DNA of 64,000 bases from Dehalococcoidia bacterium (GTDB lineage: Bacteria; Chloroflexota; Dehalococcoidia; Bin125): positions 186,001 through 250,000 of the forward strand of contig JAJDWB010000007.1 in NCBI GenBank assembly GCA_022825855.1. Direction: 5' to 3'. The position numbers and the translations under genes are program-made. Of this stretch, positions 36,502 through 45,344 are shown in pieces. The notes below the pieces were generated by a model. It worked only from the letters and a program-made list of their open reading frames with translations. It did not search any database and had not been told where the DNA came from. The stretch's first letter is position 1. Each line of letters begins with the position of its first letter.

Positions 36502-38214
36502 ATGAACGCCACGGTACGAGTCTGCTCGCTCGAGGAATTGCGGCAAGACGGGGTGCAGGTGATCTCCACGGGACAGCGCACGGTCGCGGTGTTCTGGCAC
36601 CGCGACCGGGTCTTCGCCGTCGACAATCGCTGTCCGCACATGGGCTTTCCGCTCAGCCAGGGGACGGTCGCAGACGGAATCCTGACCTGTCACTGGCATC
36701 ATGCCAAATTCGACCTCGCCGGCGGTTGCGCGTTCGATCTCTTCGCCGACGATGTGGCGGCCTTCCGCGCGGAAGTGCGCGACGGCGTCGTCTGGCTCGA
36801 CCCGGAACCGCAGGAAGAGGAAGCGATCGCGCATCACACGCGCAAGCTCTCCGAAGGCCTGGAGCAGAATCTCTCACTGGTCATCGCCAAGTCGGTGATC
36901 GGTCTCTGCGAGGCGGGACGCGAGGACCTGGTGTTGGCAGAAGCAGCGCGCTTCGGCGTCAAGAATCGCGCCGCCGGCTGGTCCAGCGGTCTCTCGATCC
37001 TGACCGCGATGGCCAATGTGCAGCGGTATCTCGATCCCGCCGACCGCCCGCGCGCGCTCTATCACGGCGTGGTGCATGTCGCACGCAGCGTGCAGGGTCA
37101 ACCGCCCGACTTCGACATTGCGCCGCTCAACACTGACGAGCAGCGGCCGCAACAGTTCCGCACCTGGTTCCGTCGATTCGCCGAGGTGCGCTCGCGCAAC
37201 GCGGCAGAGCGCTGCCTGCGCACGGCGGCCGTCGCCGGCCTGGACGAGGCGCAGCTCGCCGACCTGCTCTTCGCCGCGTCGACCGATCACACCTTCATGG
37301 ATGTCGGGCACACGCTCGACTTCGCCAACAAGGCCTGCGAGCTGCTCGATGTAGTCGGCTGGGACACGGCGCCCGACGTGCTCAGCTCGGTGATCCCGAC
37401 GATCACCGACGCGCAGCGGATGGAGGAGACCTCGGCCTGGCAGCACCCGGTCGACTTGCCGAAGCTGTTGGAGGAAGCGGGGGAGGCGCTGGACGAGGCG
37501 TTGGCAGTCGGCGGCGAACGCAACGAGTCCTGGGACGAGCACCGACCGCTGGCGGAGTCGATCCTTGACGATCCGCCCGACCGCTCGCTGCGCCGGATGG
37601 TCGACGCGGCCCGCGCCGGCGCTCCTCTCGGTGAGTTGAGCGCGACGGTCGCCTACGCCGCCGCGCGGCGGCCGATGCACTTCCACATCTCCAACGAGTT
37701 CGGCGACTGGAACACGGTCCACCACACGTTCACGTACACGAACGCGGTCGATCGGGCGATGCAGCGGGCGCCCTCGCGGGAACTGGCCCGCGCCATCCTT
37801 GACGGCGCCGCTTCGGTGTACCTGGAGCGGTTCCTGAACATGCCGCGGCAGCCGCGGCCCGAGCCCAATGGCGGCTCGACCTCGACCGACGGTCTGCTCG
37901 GACACTTCGACCGTCAGCAGCAGGTCGACGAGACGGCGCAAGCGGTCGCCGATCTGCTCGCCGCCGGCCAGCAGGACGAGGTCGCGCGCACACTTGGCAC
38001 CGCGCTGCTGCGCGAGGACGCCGGCTTTCACTCGTTCCAGATCTACGACGCGGCTCTGCGTCTGGTCGATCGTTTCGCCGGCAGACCCGAGGCGGACGAT
38101 GTGTTGATCGGAGCCAGCCGCTTCCTCACCGCGCACGCGCCAACGGTGCGCTCGATGGGCCAGACCTACGAGACCGCCGCGCGCCTGCACCGTGGCGAAG
38201 CGCTGCACGCGTAG
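36502..38214 (+). CDS. Rieske [2Fe-2S] domain fused to a large unknown helical domain
   Basis: The 570-residue protein has an N-terminal Rieske domain of about 105 residues with cluster ligands C44-P-H46 and C63-x2-H66, joined through an acidic linker to about 460 residues that match no family I know. That part is predicted mostly helical and is rich in spaced histidines: YHGVVHVAR (187-195), DHTFMDVGH (262-270), MHFHISNEF (392-400) and VHHTF (406-410), together with a late DAGFHSFQIYD (506-516). Such clusters could bind a metal, but they do not follow the 2-His-1-carboxylate layout of ring-hydroxylating oxygenases. Transcribed alone. Start ATG keeps the whole Rieske domain. Function unknown. 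Confidence 0.75.
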   Translation: MNATVRVCSLEELRQDGVQVISTGQRTVAVFWHRDRVFAVDNRCPHMGFPLSQGTVADGILTCHWHHAKFDLAGGCAFDLFADDVAAFRAEVRDGVVWLDPEPQEEEAIAHHTRKLSEGLEQNLSLVIAKSVIGLCEAGREDLVLAEAARFGVKNRAAGWSSGLSILTAMANVQRYLDPADRPRALYHGVVHVARSVQGQPPDFDIAPLNTDEQRPQQFRTWFRRFAEVRSRNAAERCLRTAAVAGLDEAQLADLLFAASTDHTFMDVGHTLDFANKACELLDVVGWDTAPDVLSSVIPTITDAQRMEETSAWQHPVDLPKLLEEAGEALDEALAVGGERNESWDEHRPLAESILDDPPDRSLRRMVDAARAGAPLGELSATVAYAAARRPMHFHISNEFGDWNTVHHTFTYTNAVDRAMQRAPSRELARAILDGAASVYLERFLNMPRQPRPEPNGGSTSTDGLLGHFDRQQQVDETAQAVADLLAAGQQDEVARTLGTALLREDAGFHSFQIYDAALRLVDRFAGRPEADDVLIGASRFLTAHAPTVRSMGQTYETAARLHRGEALHA

Positions 38215-38238
38215 ATGATCAAGTGTGTGGACATGATT

Positions 38239-38247
38239 TAGTCTAGA
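38239..38247 (+). promoter_or_regulatory. Possible toxin-antitoxin operator (TAGTCTAGA)
   Basis: TAGTCTAGA lies 24 bp before the antitoxin ATG. A near-identical TAGTCTGGA occurs at 43134-43142, 19 bp before the other Phd-type antitoxin start. It contains the palindrome TCTAGA and is a candidate autoregulatory site. Confidence 0.35.
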
Positions 38248-38270
38248 TTCAGTCGGCAAGGAGAACTCCC

Positions 38271-38537
38271 ATGGCGAAGATCAAACCGATCAGCTACTTC
38301 AAGGCGAATGCCGCCGAGATTATGCGCACCATCGCCGAAGAACCCGGGCCGTACATCATTACCCAGAACGGCGAGGCCAAGGCGGTGTTGATCGACTACG
38401 AGCGTTACGAAGAGCAGCAGGAAGCGCTCGCGTTGATGAAGATTCTGGCGCTCGGACGCAAGCAGGTGGAAGAGGGCAAGACCAAGCCGGCGGAAGAGGT
38501 CTTCGACCGCCTGGAGCGCCGATGGTCCGGCGGGTGA
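38271..38537 (+). CDS. Phd/YefM-family antitoxin
   Basis: The 88-residue protein begins MAKIKPISYFKANAAEIMRTI, the DNA-binding Phd/YefM fold, then YIITQNGEAKAVLIDYERYE, followed by a charged C-terminal toxin-binding tail. It neutralises the RelE/ParE-type toxin encoded next and represses the operon. AAGGAGA lies just before the ATG. Its last 16 bp overlap the toxin reading frame. Confidence 0.92.
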   Translation: MAKIKPISYFKANAAEIMRTIAEEPGPYIITQNGEAKAVLIDYERYEEQQEALALMKILALGRKQVEEGKTKPAEEVFDRLERRWSGG

Positions 38538-38863
38538 GCCGCTACCGCATTCGTCTTGCCGCTCACGCAGAAGACGACTTGGAGGGCATCGGCGAGTACA
38601 TCGAGGGCCAGGATTCCGCCGAACGGGCACTGTATGTCACGCGCTCAATCAGACGAGTGATTGAAACTCTGTCTGAGTTGCCGAATCGCGGGTCCATCGT
38701 CAGAGAGGCGGCGGAACTCGGTGAGCAGGCCTTCCAAGAAGTCCACTTCAAGCCCTACCGCATCATCTATGAAGTCGTCGGAGATGCGGTCGTGGTGCAC
38801 CTGATCTCCGACGGGAGGCGGGATATGCAGGCATTGTTGACGCAACGGATACTGCGCGGCTGA
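38522..38863 (+). CDS. RelE/ParE-family toxin
   Basis: The 113-residue protein has the ParE/RelE fold: YRIRLAAHAEDDLEGIGEYI at the N-terminus, ELPNRGSIVREAAELG, and HFKPYRIIYEVVGDAVVVHLISDGRRD. It would inhibit gyrase or cleave ribosome-bound mRNA. ATG 38522 gives the full fold, but GTG 38534 (overlapping the antitoxin TGA) is a possible alternative start. Forms a type II module with the upstream antitoxin. Confidence 0.92.
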   Translation: MVRRVSRYRIRLAAHAEDDLEGIGEYIEGQDSAERALYVTRSIRRVIETLSELPNRGSIVREAAELGEQAFQEVHFKPYRIIYEVVGDAVVVHLISDGRRDMQALLTQRILRG

Positions 38864-38905
38864 CCGACTCTCATCCCCTGTTGCGTGTTCGCATAGCGTA
38901 GCCGC

Positions 38906-40315
38906 ATGTTCAGCCGCACCCTGCACCACCTGGATCCGCGCCGGACGTTCGGCCGTGCTCGGCTGTTCATGTTCGTGCGGCCGGTGCAGGAGTTCATCCA
39001 GACCGAGAGCTCCAGCGCCGTCCTGCTGATCATCGCCGCGGCGGTCGCCCTGGTCTGGGCCAACTCGCCCTGGAACCACGAGTACGAGCGGTTGCTGAAC
39101 GCCAACATCAGCATCGACCTCGCGATCTGGGCGGTCGAGGGCTCGCTCCACTTCTGGGTCAACGAAGTGGCGATGGTGCTGTTCTTCTTCGTGATTGGAC
39201 TGGAGATCAAGCGTGAGATCACGATCGGCGAACTGTCCGATCCACGAGTGATGGCGGCGCCGATTGCCGGGGCGATCGGGGGCATGCTGCTGCCGCTGGC
39301 CATCTTCCTGCTGATTGCGCAGGGACCGGAGGCGCGCGAAGGCTGGGCGATTCCGATGGCGACGGATGTGGCGTTCGCGCTGGGGATCGCTACGCTCTTC
39401 GCCTCGCGGGTGCCGATCGGCTTGCGGGCGATGCTGCTGACCTTCGTGATCGTTGACGACATCGGGACCGTCTTCGTCGTGGCGGTGTTCTACTCGGCCG
39501 ACGTGCAAGTCCTGCAGGTGCTGCTGACCTGCGCGCTGGTCGCGTCGATGCTGCTGCTCTACCGGCTCGGCGTGCGCAACATGATCGTGTTCGCCACCGT
39601 GGGGCTGGTGGCCTGGGGCGCGATCCTCGAGTCCGGGATCCACCCGACGACGCTCGGGGCGGCGCTGGGCTTTCTCACGCCCTGGAGGCCGCCGGTCCCG
39701 CTGGACGGGTTTGTCCGCGCCGCGCGACGCCTGCTGGATCGCTTCAGCACCGGCGACCGCGCTCCCGAGAGCCAGCTCGGCCACGACCAGGTCGTGGACG
39801 CGCTGCTTGGTCTGAGCGACCTGAGCAGCAACGCGGTGCCGCATGTCGATCGGCTCGAGCATCAGCTTCACCCCTGGGTCGCGTTCCTGGTCGTGCCGGC
39901 TTTTGCGCTGGCCAACGCGGGCGTGCACTTCGATCCCGAAGGCGTCAGCGACGCGTTCTCCAGCGGCGTCACCTGGGGCGTGATCATCGGGCTGGTAGTG
40001 GGCAAGCCGTTGGGACTGGTCGGCGCGACCTGGCTGGCGGTCAAACTGGGAGCCGGGCGACCGGCGGGAGTGACCTGGCAGGGCATCTGGGCGATCGGCC
40101 TCGTGGCCGGGATCGGCTTCACCGTGGCGCTGTTTGTGGCCGACCTCGCGTTTGCCGATCCGGAACTGCTCAAGCACAGCAAGATCGGCATCCTGGCCGC
40201 GTTCGCAATCGCCGGGCCGCTGGGATTCGGAGCGTTCATGCTGCTGCCCCGCATTCCCAGGGAGCGAGGCAGACTTCGCTCCGCCTGGCAGACGCACTCG
40301 AGCTCGACCTCCTGA
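38906..40315 (+). CDS. nhaA: Na+/H+ antiporter NhaA
   Basis: The 469-residue membrane protein has the NhaA core: NEVAMVLFFFVIGLEIKREI, ATDVAFALG with Asp154, and VDDIG with Asp184-Asp185, corresponding to the E. coli ion-binding residues Asp133 and Asp163-Asp164. A hydrophilic insertion of about 60 residues lies before the C-terminal helices. It exports sodium in exchange for protons, supporting pH and salt tolerance, which suits a marine host. It starts 42 bp after the toxin gene, with no Shine-Dalgarno of note. Confidence 0.94.
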   Translation: MFSRTLHHLDPRRTFGRARLFMFVRPVQEFIQTESSSAVLLIIAAAVALVWANSPWNHEYERLLNANISIDLAIWAVEGSLHFWVNEVAMVLFFFVIGLEIKREITIGELSDPRVMAAPIAGAIGGMLLPLAIFLLIAQGPEAREGWAIPMATDVAFALGIATLFASRVPIGLRAMLLTFVIVDDIGTVFVVAVFYSADVQVLQVLLTCALVASMLLLYRLGVRNMIVFATVGLVAWGAILESGIHPTTLGAALGFLTPWRPPVPLDGFVRAARRLLDRFSTGDRAPESQLGHDQVVDALLGLSDLSSNAVPHVDRLEHQLHPWVAFLVVPAFALANAGVHFDPEGVSDAFSSGVTWGVIIGLVVGKPLGLVGATWLAVKLGAGRPAGVTWQGIWAIGLVAGIGFTVALFVADLAFADPELLKHSKIGILAAFAIAGPLGFGAFMLLPRIPRERGRLRSAWQTHSSSTS

Positions 40316-40388
40316 GCGCGGCGGGCGCGACTTGTACCCTTGCAGCGTTGAGCGCAGGCACGGACACAGGACGACGGAGGAGCTCGCC

Positions 40389-41342
40389 ATGGCACTTGAC
40401 CCGCAGACCACGATGTTCATACAGATGATGGCCGAGGGCGCGGACCCCGACGCCAAGCCTCTGCACGAGATGACGCCGGACGAGGCGCGAGGGTTTGGCG
40501 GGGCGCTCGCCGAGATGGCCGGCCCGGCGCCGCCGATGGCGCGAGTCGAGAACCACACCATCGACGCGGGCGACGGATCGTTCAATCTGCGCGTGCTGGT
40601 CCCCAACGACGATCCGCCCGGCGTGATCGTCTACTACCACGGCGGCGGCTGGGTGATTGGTTCGATCGACGAGACCGACACAATGGCGCGCAAGCTGGCC
40701 GAGCGAACCTCCTGCGCCGTGGTCAACGTCGACTACCGGCTGGCGCCCGAGCACCGCTACCCGACCGCCGCCGACGACTGCTACGCGGCGCTCGAGTGGA
40801 CGGCCGCGCATCTGCAGGAGATCGCCGGCGGCGAGGTACCCGTATTCGTGGCCGGGGACAGCGCGGGCGGCAACCTCTCGGCCGTCGTGGCTCGGCGGTC
40901 CCGCGATCGGGGCGGACCCGAGATTGCCCTGCAGATCCTGATCTATCCCGTGACCGACGCCGACTTTGACCGCGCCTCGTACCTGGATCCGGAGAACGAG
41001 CTGTTGCTGACCCGCGAGGCGATGGTCTGGTTCTGGGACCACTACGTGCCCAACCCGGCGCAGCGATCCGAGCCCGACGCCTCGCCGCTGCGGGCCGACG
41101 ACCTGTCGGGGCTGCCGCCCGCGGTCGTCTTGACCGCCGAGCACGACGTCCTGCGCGACGAGGGCGAGGCATATGCCAAGCGGCTGGAAGAGGCCGGCGT
41201 GCCGGTCAACTTCCAGCGGCACAAGGGTCAGATGCACGGCTTCTTCACGCTGTTGATGCTGCCGGGCAGCGAGCGAGGCTTCCAGCACGTGGTCAAGGCG
41301 ATCCGCGCGGTGGTGGTCAAGCAGCTCGCGGCCGCGAGGTAG
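40389..41342 (+). CDS. HSL-family alpha/beta-hydrolase esterase
   Basis: Start ATG 40389 follows GGAGGAG; upstream frame is the end of nhaA. The 317-residue enzyme has the HSL motifs HGGGW (84-88), VNVDYRLAPEHRYP, and nucleophile Ser158 in GDSAGGN, with Asp in LTAEHDVLRDE and His in KGQMHGFF. It hydrolyses short acyl esters. The monooxygenase gene follows after 90 bp; a Baeyer-Villiger monooxygenase followed by an esterase is a common pair (ester produced, then hydrolysed), so a joint pathway is a reasonable inference. Confidence 0.92.
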   Translation: MALDPQTTMFIQMMAEGADPDAKPLHEMTPDEARGFGGALAEMAGPAPPMARVENHTIDAGDGSFNLRVLVPNDDPPGVIVYYHGGGWVIGSIDETDTMARKLAERTSCAVVNVDYRLAPEHRYPTAADDCYAALEWTAAHLQEIAGGEVPVFVAGDSAGGNLSAVVARRSRDRGGPEIALQILIYPVTDADFDRASYLDPENELLLTREAMVWFWDHYVPNPAQRSEPDASPLRADDLSGLPPAVVLTAEHDVLRDEGEAYAKRLEEAGVPVNFQRHKGQMHGFFTLLMLPGSERGFQHVVKAIRAVVVKQLAAAR

Positions 41343-41432
41343 TAGACTCGCGCTGATCGGGGCGTTTCGCAGCGCCGAACTACTTTGCAGGCCTCGGATC
41401 GAGCCAGGTTCGAGGCGGAGAGAAGACTGAAG

Positions 41433-43076
41433 ATGCCGGACACCACTGCCACCAAGCATGTCGACGCTGTCGTGATCGGAGCCGGGTTCTCCGGGCTCTA
41501 CATGCTCAAGAAACTGCGCGACGACCTGGGCATGACGACCCAGGTCTACGAGGCCGGCGACGGCGTCGGCGGGACCTGGTACTGGAACCGCTATCCGGGC
41601 GCGCGCTGCGACTCGGAGAGCTACGTCTACTGCTTCTCCTTCGACGACGACCTGCTGCAGGAGTGGAACTGGAGCGGCAAGTATCCGGAGCAGCCCGAGA
41701 TTCTGCGCTACCTGAACCATGTCGCCGATCGCTTCGACCTGCGCAGCGGCATTCAGTTCAACACGCGCGTCACGGCGGCCCACTTCAACGACGACTCGGG
41801 CCTCTGGGAGGTCGAGACGGACCAGGGCGACCGCGTTACGGCGCAGTACGTGATCACCGGGATCGGCTGCATTTCGACCGGCCAGATTCCCAAGATTCCG
41901 GGACTCGAGTCGTTCGAGGGCGAGTGGCACCACACCGGCGCCTGGCCGCACGAGGGCGTGGAGTTCGAGGGCAAGCGGGTCGCCGTGATCGGCACCGGCT
42001 CGAGCGGCGTCCAGTCGATTCCCGTGATCGCCCGCGAGAGCGAGCACCTGACGGTCTTCCAGCGCACGCCGCAGTACACGATCCCGGCCCAGCACGGGAC
42101 CGTCGATCAGGCCTTCCTCAAGGAAGTCAAGGCCAACTACCGCGAGATCCTGCAAGAGGCGCGGCGCACGGCGGCGGGATTCCCCTACGACGCCTCCGAG
42201 ATCTCGGCACTGGAGGTGAGCGACGAGGAGCGGCTGGAGACCTATGAGCGGCTCTGGCAGAAGGGCGGCTTCCACTTCATGCTCGGCTCCTACGCCGACA
42301 TCGCGCTCGACCGGCGGGCCAACGACACCGCCTCGGAGTTCATCCGCAGCAAGATTCGCGAGATTGTCGACGACCCGGAGACGGCCGAGAAGCTGCTGCC
42401 CCGCGACCACCCGTTCGCCTCGAAGCGCGCGCTGATCGACACGAACTACTTCGACACCTACAACCGCGACAACGTCGACCTGGTCGACATCCGCCACTTC
42501 CCGATCGAGGAGATCACGCCGAACGGCCTGCGCACGTCGGACGGGCAGGAGTACGAGTTCGACGTCATCGTCTTCGCGACCGGCTACGACGCGATGACCG
42601 GCACCTTCCTGCGCATGGACATCCGCGGTCGCAACGGCGCCGAGCTGCGCGACAAGTGGAGCGACGGTCCGAAGACCTACCTCGGTCTGGCGATGGCCAA
42701 CTTCCCCAACATGTTCATGATCACCGGACCGGGCTCGCCCTCGGTGCTGAGCAACATGCCGGTCTCGATCGAGCAGCACGTCGAATGGATCTCGGACTTC
42801 GTCGAGTACCTGCGCGAGCACGACGTCGACGTCGTCGACGTGGAGCAGCAGGCCGAGGACGAGTGGGTGCAGCACGTCAACGACGTCGCCGAGCAGACGA
42901 TGTACATGCTGGCCGACTCGTGGTACCTGGGCGCCAACATTCCCGGCAAGCCGCGCGTGTTCATGCCCTACGCCGGCGGCGTCGGCGCCTACCGGGAGCA
43001 CTGCGACCAGATCGCGTCCGACGGCTACACCGGCTTCACGATGAGCGAGTCGAAGGAGCCGGCCCTGGCCGACTAG
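41433..43076 (+). CDS. Flavin monooxygenase, Baeyer-Villiger type
   Basis: The 547-residue protein starts at ATG 41433 (GGCGGAGAG upstream). Two dinucleotide-binding motifs are present, GAGFSG (16-21) for FAD and GTGSSG (187-192) for NADPH. Between them lies the Baeyer-Villiger fingerprint FEGEWHHTGAWP (161-172), matching FxGxxxHxxxWP. Strong similarity to cyclohexanone-type enzymes (YEAGDGVGGTWYWNRYPGARCD). It converts ketones, including possible steroid ketones, to esters or lactones with O2. The esterase gene upstream could open the product. Confidence 0.94.
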   Translation: MPDTTATKHVDAVVIGAGFSGLYMLKKLRDDLGMTTQVYEAGDGVGGTWYWNRYPGARCDSESYVYCFSFDDDLLQEWNWSGKYPEQPEILRYLNHVADRFDLRSGIQFNTRVTAAHFNDDSGLWEVETDQGDRVTAQYVITGIGCISTGQIPKIPGLESFEGEWHHTGAWPHEGVEFEGKRVAVIGTGSSGVQSIPVIARESEHLTVFQRTPQYTIPAQHGTVDQAFLKEVKANYREILQEARRTAAGFPYDASEISALEVSDEERLETYERLWQKGGFHFMLGSYADIALDRRANDTASEFIRSKIREIVDDPETAEKLLPRDHPFASKRALIDTNYFDTYNRDNVDLVDIRHFPIEEITPNGLRTSDGQEYEFDVIVFATGYDAMTGTFLRMDIRGRNGAELRDKWSDGPKTYLGLAMANFPNMFMITGPGSPSVLSNMPVSIEQHVEWISDFVEYLREHDVDVVDVEQQAEDEWVQHVNDVAEQTMYMLADSWYLGANIPGKPRVFMPYAGGVGAYREHCDQIASDGYTGFTMSESKEPALAD

Positions 43077-43133
43077 GCCGCCCGCGTCGGCGAGGTCATG
43101 CGCCGTCTGCCGCCCACTCGCGTCCACAAGGAC

Positions 43134-43142
43134 TAGTCTGGA
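43134..43142 (+). promoter_or_regulatory. Possible toxin-antitoxin operator (TAGTCTGGA)
   Basis: Lies inside GGACTAGTCTGGACTAGTTC, a double GGACTAGT repeat, 19 bp upstream of the antitoxin start. Shares TAGTCTRGA with the site at 38239. Confidence 0.35.
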
Positions 43143-43160
43143 CTAGTTCAGGAGGCAAGC

Positions 43161-43508
43161 GTGGCCACGCGACACTCACAAGACGCCAGTCATGGCAAGG
43201 TCTGGACGATTGCCGAGGCGAAAGCCAAACTCTCCGAGGTTCTGCGGCTATCGGAGAGCGAGGGTCCCCAGCGAATCGGCGCGCGCAAGGGCTACGTCGT
43301 CGTGCCCGAAGACGTCTGGCTGAATCGGGAAGAGCCTACACGCGAGGAAGAGCGGATGCCGATGGGTCAGTGGCTCCTCGAACGGATGCCGCGAGGCATG
43401 TATTCCGAGATTCCTCGTTCCGACGCGCCAGAGAGGCCGCCGTTCTACGCCGATTGGACTGAAGAACAATGGGCTGCGTTGGACGCTGCCGATCTGGATG
43501 ACTCGTGA
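43161..43508 (+). CDS. Antitoxin of Phd/YefM type
   Basis: The 115-residue protein starts at GTG 43161 with a strong CAGGAGG. The N-terminal WTIAEAKAKLSEVLRLSESEGPQRIGARKGYVVV is the Phd/YefM fold; the C-terminal half is Pro/Glu-rich and would wrap the toxin. It is paired with the PIN-domain toxin whose GTG overlaps the antitoxin stop by 4 bp. Residues from 55 onward are not conserved in the family. Confidence 0.9.
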   Translation: MATRHSQDASHGKVWTIAEAKAKLSEVLRLSESEGPQRIGARKGYVVVPEDVWLNREEPTREEERMPMGQWLLERMPRGMYSEIPRSDAPERPPFYADWTEEQWAALDAADLDDS

Positions 43509-43930
43509 ACGAGCTGCTCTATGACACGAACGTCATCTCGGAATTGACAGCAGAGCATCCTAACCCGCGAGTTATGGCGACGTTGAGCCGTCGTACAGAC
43601 GTGTGGCTCTGTTCCGTCGTCTTGCACGAGCTCGAGTACGGAGTGCAACTGCTCCCCCATGGCGCGCGCAGAAATCGAATACACGCATCGCACCAGCAGT
43701 TTGTTTCGAGGTATCAGCACCAGGTACTGCCGCTTGATCGAGCTGCTGCAAACTCGGCCGCACAAGTGCGTGCGAACGCCCGAACCTCTGGTCGGCCGAT
43801 CAGTGTGAGCGACGCGCTGATAGCCGGAACCGCGATTGCCAACGACCTCACGCTCGTGACACGAAACGTCAAAGACTTCGAGGGTCTGGGAGTCGACATC
43901 CTCAACCCGTGGGACGAGCCGTCTGCGTAG
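43505..43930 (+). CDS. PIN-domain toxin (VapC-type)
   Basis: The 141-residue protein has the PIN signature: ELLYDTNVISEL with Asp7 at the active site, HELEYGVQLL with Glu, and ISVSDALIAGTAIANDLTLVTRNVKDFEGLGV holding two more acidic residues. VapC toxins are metal-dependent ribonucleases that cleave tRNA or rRNA. The GTG 43505 start overlaps the antitoxin stop, giving coupled translation. Antitoxin partner is Phd-type, a common mixed pairing. Confidence 0.94.
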   Translation: MNELLYDTNVISELTAEHPNPRVMATLSRRTDVWLCSVVLHELEYGVQLLPHGARRNRIHASHQQFVSRYQHQVLPLDRAAANSAAQVRANARTSGRPISVSDALIAGTAIANDLTLVTRNVKDFEGLGVDILNPWDEPSA

Positions 43931-44026
43931 CGCGCCATCGGACGCGCCGCCTCTTGGACAGGCGCGTATATTCGCAACATCCGACCGAACTGTTCGACCT
44001 GAACGCGACTCGAAGGATTGACAACC

Positions 44027-45217
44027 ATGACGCGACCATTACTTGAGGGCATTCGCGTGCTCGACTTCACCCAGTTCCAGCAGGGCCCGTCGGCGACGGT
44101 GCTGATGTCCGACCTGGGCGCCGAAGTGATCAAGGTCGAGCGGCTCGGAGTCGGCGATCCGTCGCGTCACGTCGGCAAGCGGGCGGACGGCTTCTCGCAG
44201 TACTTCCACACGCACCATCGGGGCAAGCGCAGCATCGCCGTGGACCTGCGCTCGGCCGAGGGCCGCGAACTGATCTACGAGTTGGTCACGCGGGTCGACG
44301 TGGTGACCGAGAACTTCAAGCCGGGTGTGATGCAGCGGCTGGGGCTGGGCTGGGACGACCTGCGGGAACGGAATCCGAAGCTGGTCTACGCGAGCGCCAG
44401 CGGGTTCGGTCCGCAGGGGCCGCGGGCCAGGTCGACCTCCTGGGCCTCGGTGGCCGGGGCGGCCGGGGGCGGGATGTGGGCCAACGGGGTCAAGGGCGAG
44501 CAGCCCTACGCCAACGTCGCCGCGCCCGATCCGGACCAGACCGGCGGGATGATCTTCGCCTTCGCGATTGCCAGCGCGCTGGTCGCGCGCGAGCGGACGG
44601 GGGAGGGACAACTGGTGCAGACCTCTCTCTATGGCAGCCAGATCTGGGGTCGGGCGCCGGCGATCAATGCGCTGGCCAACGGCAACATCGTGCCCTCGGC
44701 GCGCAACATGCCGATCTCGAACATGTTCACGCTGCAGGCGCAGGGCTCGGACGGCGAGTGGCTGTTCGTCGGCTACATCACCGATCGCTGGGTGCCGATG
44801 TGCCGGGCGCTGGAACGCGAGGACCTGGTCACGGACGATCGGTTTGCCACGCTGGCCGAGCGCAACGCGAACCTGGACGAGCTGCGCGAGGAAGTCGCGG
44901 CGGTGATCGCCACGCGTCCGGCGGCGGAATGGCCGTTGCGCTTCGACGCGGAAGAGGTGCCGAGCACGCTGATCCAGGACTACCCGATGATCGCCCGCGA
45001 CGAGCAGGCGGCGGCCAACGAGTACATCGTCGATTTCGAGGACGCGCGCTACGGGACCCTGCGCACGGTCGGTTCGCCAATCCGGGCCAACGGCGCGCAG
45101 GGCCGGGTCAAGTGCCTGGGCCCCGAGCTGGGTCAGGACACGGACGCGCTGCTGGAGGAGATCGGCCGGCCGCCGGAGGCAATCGCCGAGCTCCGCGAAG
45201 CAGGCGTCGTGGGCTAA
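44027..45217 (+). CDS. Class III CoA-transferase (CaiB/BaiF family)
   Basis: I start at ATG 44027 (AAGGA upstream) rather than TTG 44018. The 396-residue protein has the family's opening GIRVLDFTQFQQGPSATVLMSDLGAEVIKVE, then VDLRSAEGRELIYELV, VVTENFKPGVMQRLGLG, and NPKLVYASASGFG. It transfers CoA between carboxylic acids through a ternary mechanism with a catalytic Asp (region AAPDPDQTGG). Substrate unknown. Another member of this family lies at 49715-50932. Confidence 0.93.
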   Translation: MTRPLLEGIRVLDFTQFQQGPSATVLMSDLGAEVIKVERLGVGDPSRHVGKRADGFSQYFHTHHRGKRSIAVDLRSAEGRELIYELVTRVDVVTENFKPGVMQRLGLGWDDLRERNPKLVYASASGFGPQGPRARSTSWASVAGAAGGGMWANGVKGEQPYANVAAPDPDQTGGMIFAFAIASALVARERTGEGQLVQTSLYGSQIWGRAPAINALANGNIVPSARNMPISNMFTLQAQGSDGEWLFVGYITDRWVPMCRALEREDLVTDDRFATLAERNANLDELREEVAAVIATRPAAEWPLRFDAEEVPSTLIQDYPMIARDEQAAANEYIVDFEDARYGTLRTVGSPIRANGAQGRVKCLGPELGQDTDALLEEIGRPPEAIAELREAGVVG

Positions 45218-45230
45218 CGCGCGCCACCGT

Positions 45231-45305
45231 CGGAGGGCTCTCATCCCCGGAGGGCCCTCTCCCGCGGAGGGCCCTCACCTCCGGGGGCTCTCACCCCTGG
45301 AAGGG
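45231..45305. repeat. Degenerate tandem repeat of about 17 bp
   Basis: About five imperfect units of the form GGAGGGCCCTCTCCC or GGAGGGCCCTCACC, directly downstream of the CoA-transferase stop and directly upstream of palindromic repeat copy D. The same GGAGGGCCCTCACCC head precedes copy A at 3404-3417, so these look like amplified head units of the element. Confidence 0.6.
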
Positions 45306-45338
45306 CCCTCACCCTAACCCTCTCCCTCGGGGAGAGGG
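45306..45338. repeat. Palindromic repeat, copy D
   Basis: CCCTCACCCTAACCC followed by TCTCCCTCGGGGAGAGGG, the same 33-bp unit as copy A. It ends 6 bp before the stop codon of the convergent HTH gene, so its hairpin could also act as a transcription terminator for that gene. Confidence 0.9.
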
Positions 45339-45344
45339 AACTGG

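Noticed and set aside
40236-43127. Very long open frame of 963 codons on the minus strand
   Set aside because: It is the antisense of nhaA, the esterase and the monooxygenase, all with strong family motifs; such frames are normal in high-GC DNA.
44018-44026. TTG start for the CoA-transferase
   Set aside because: ATG 44027 has the better ribosome site spacing and matches the family start.
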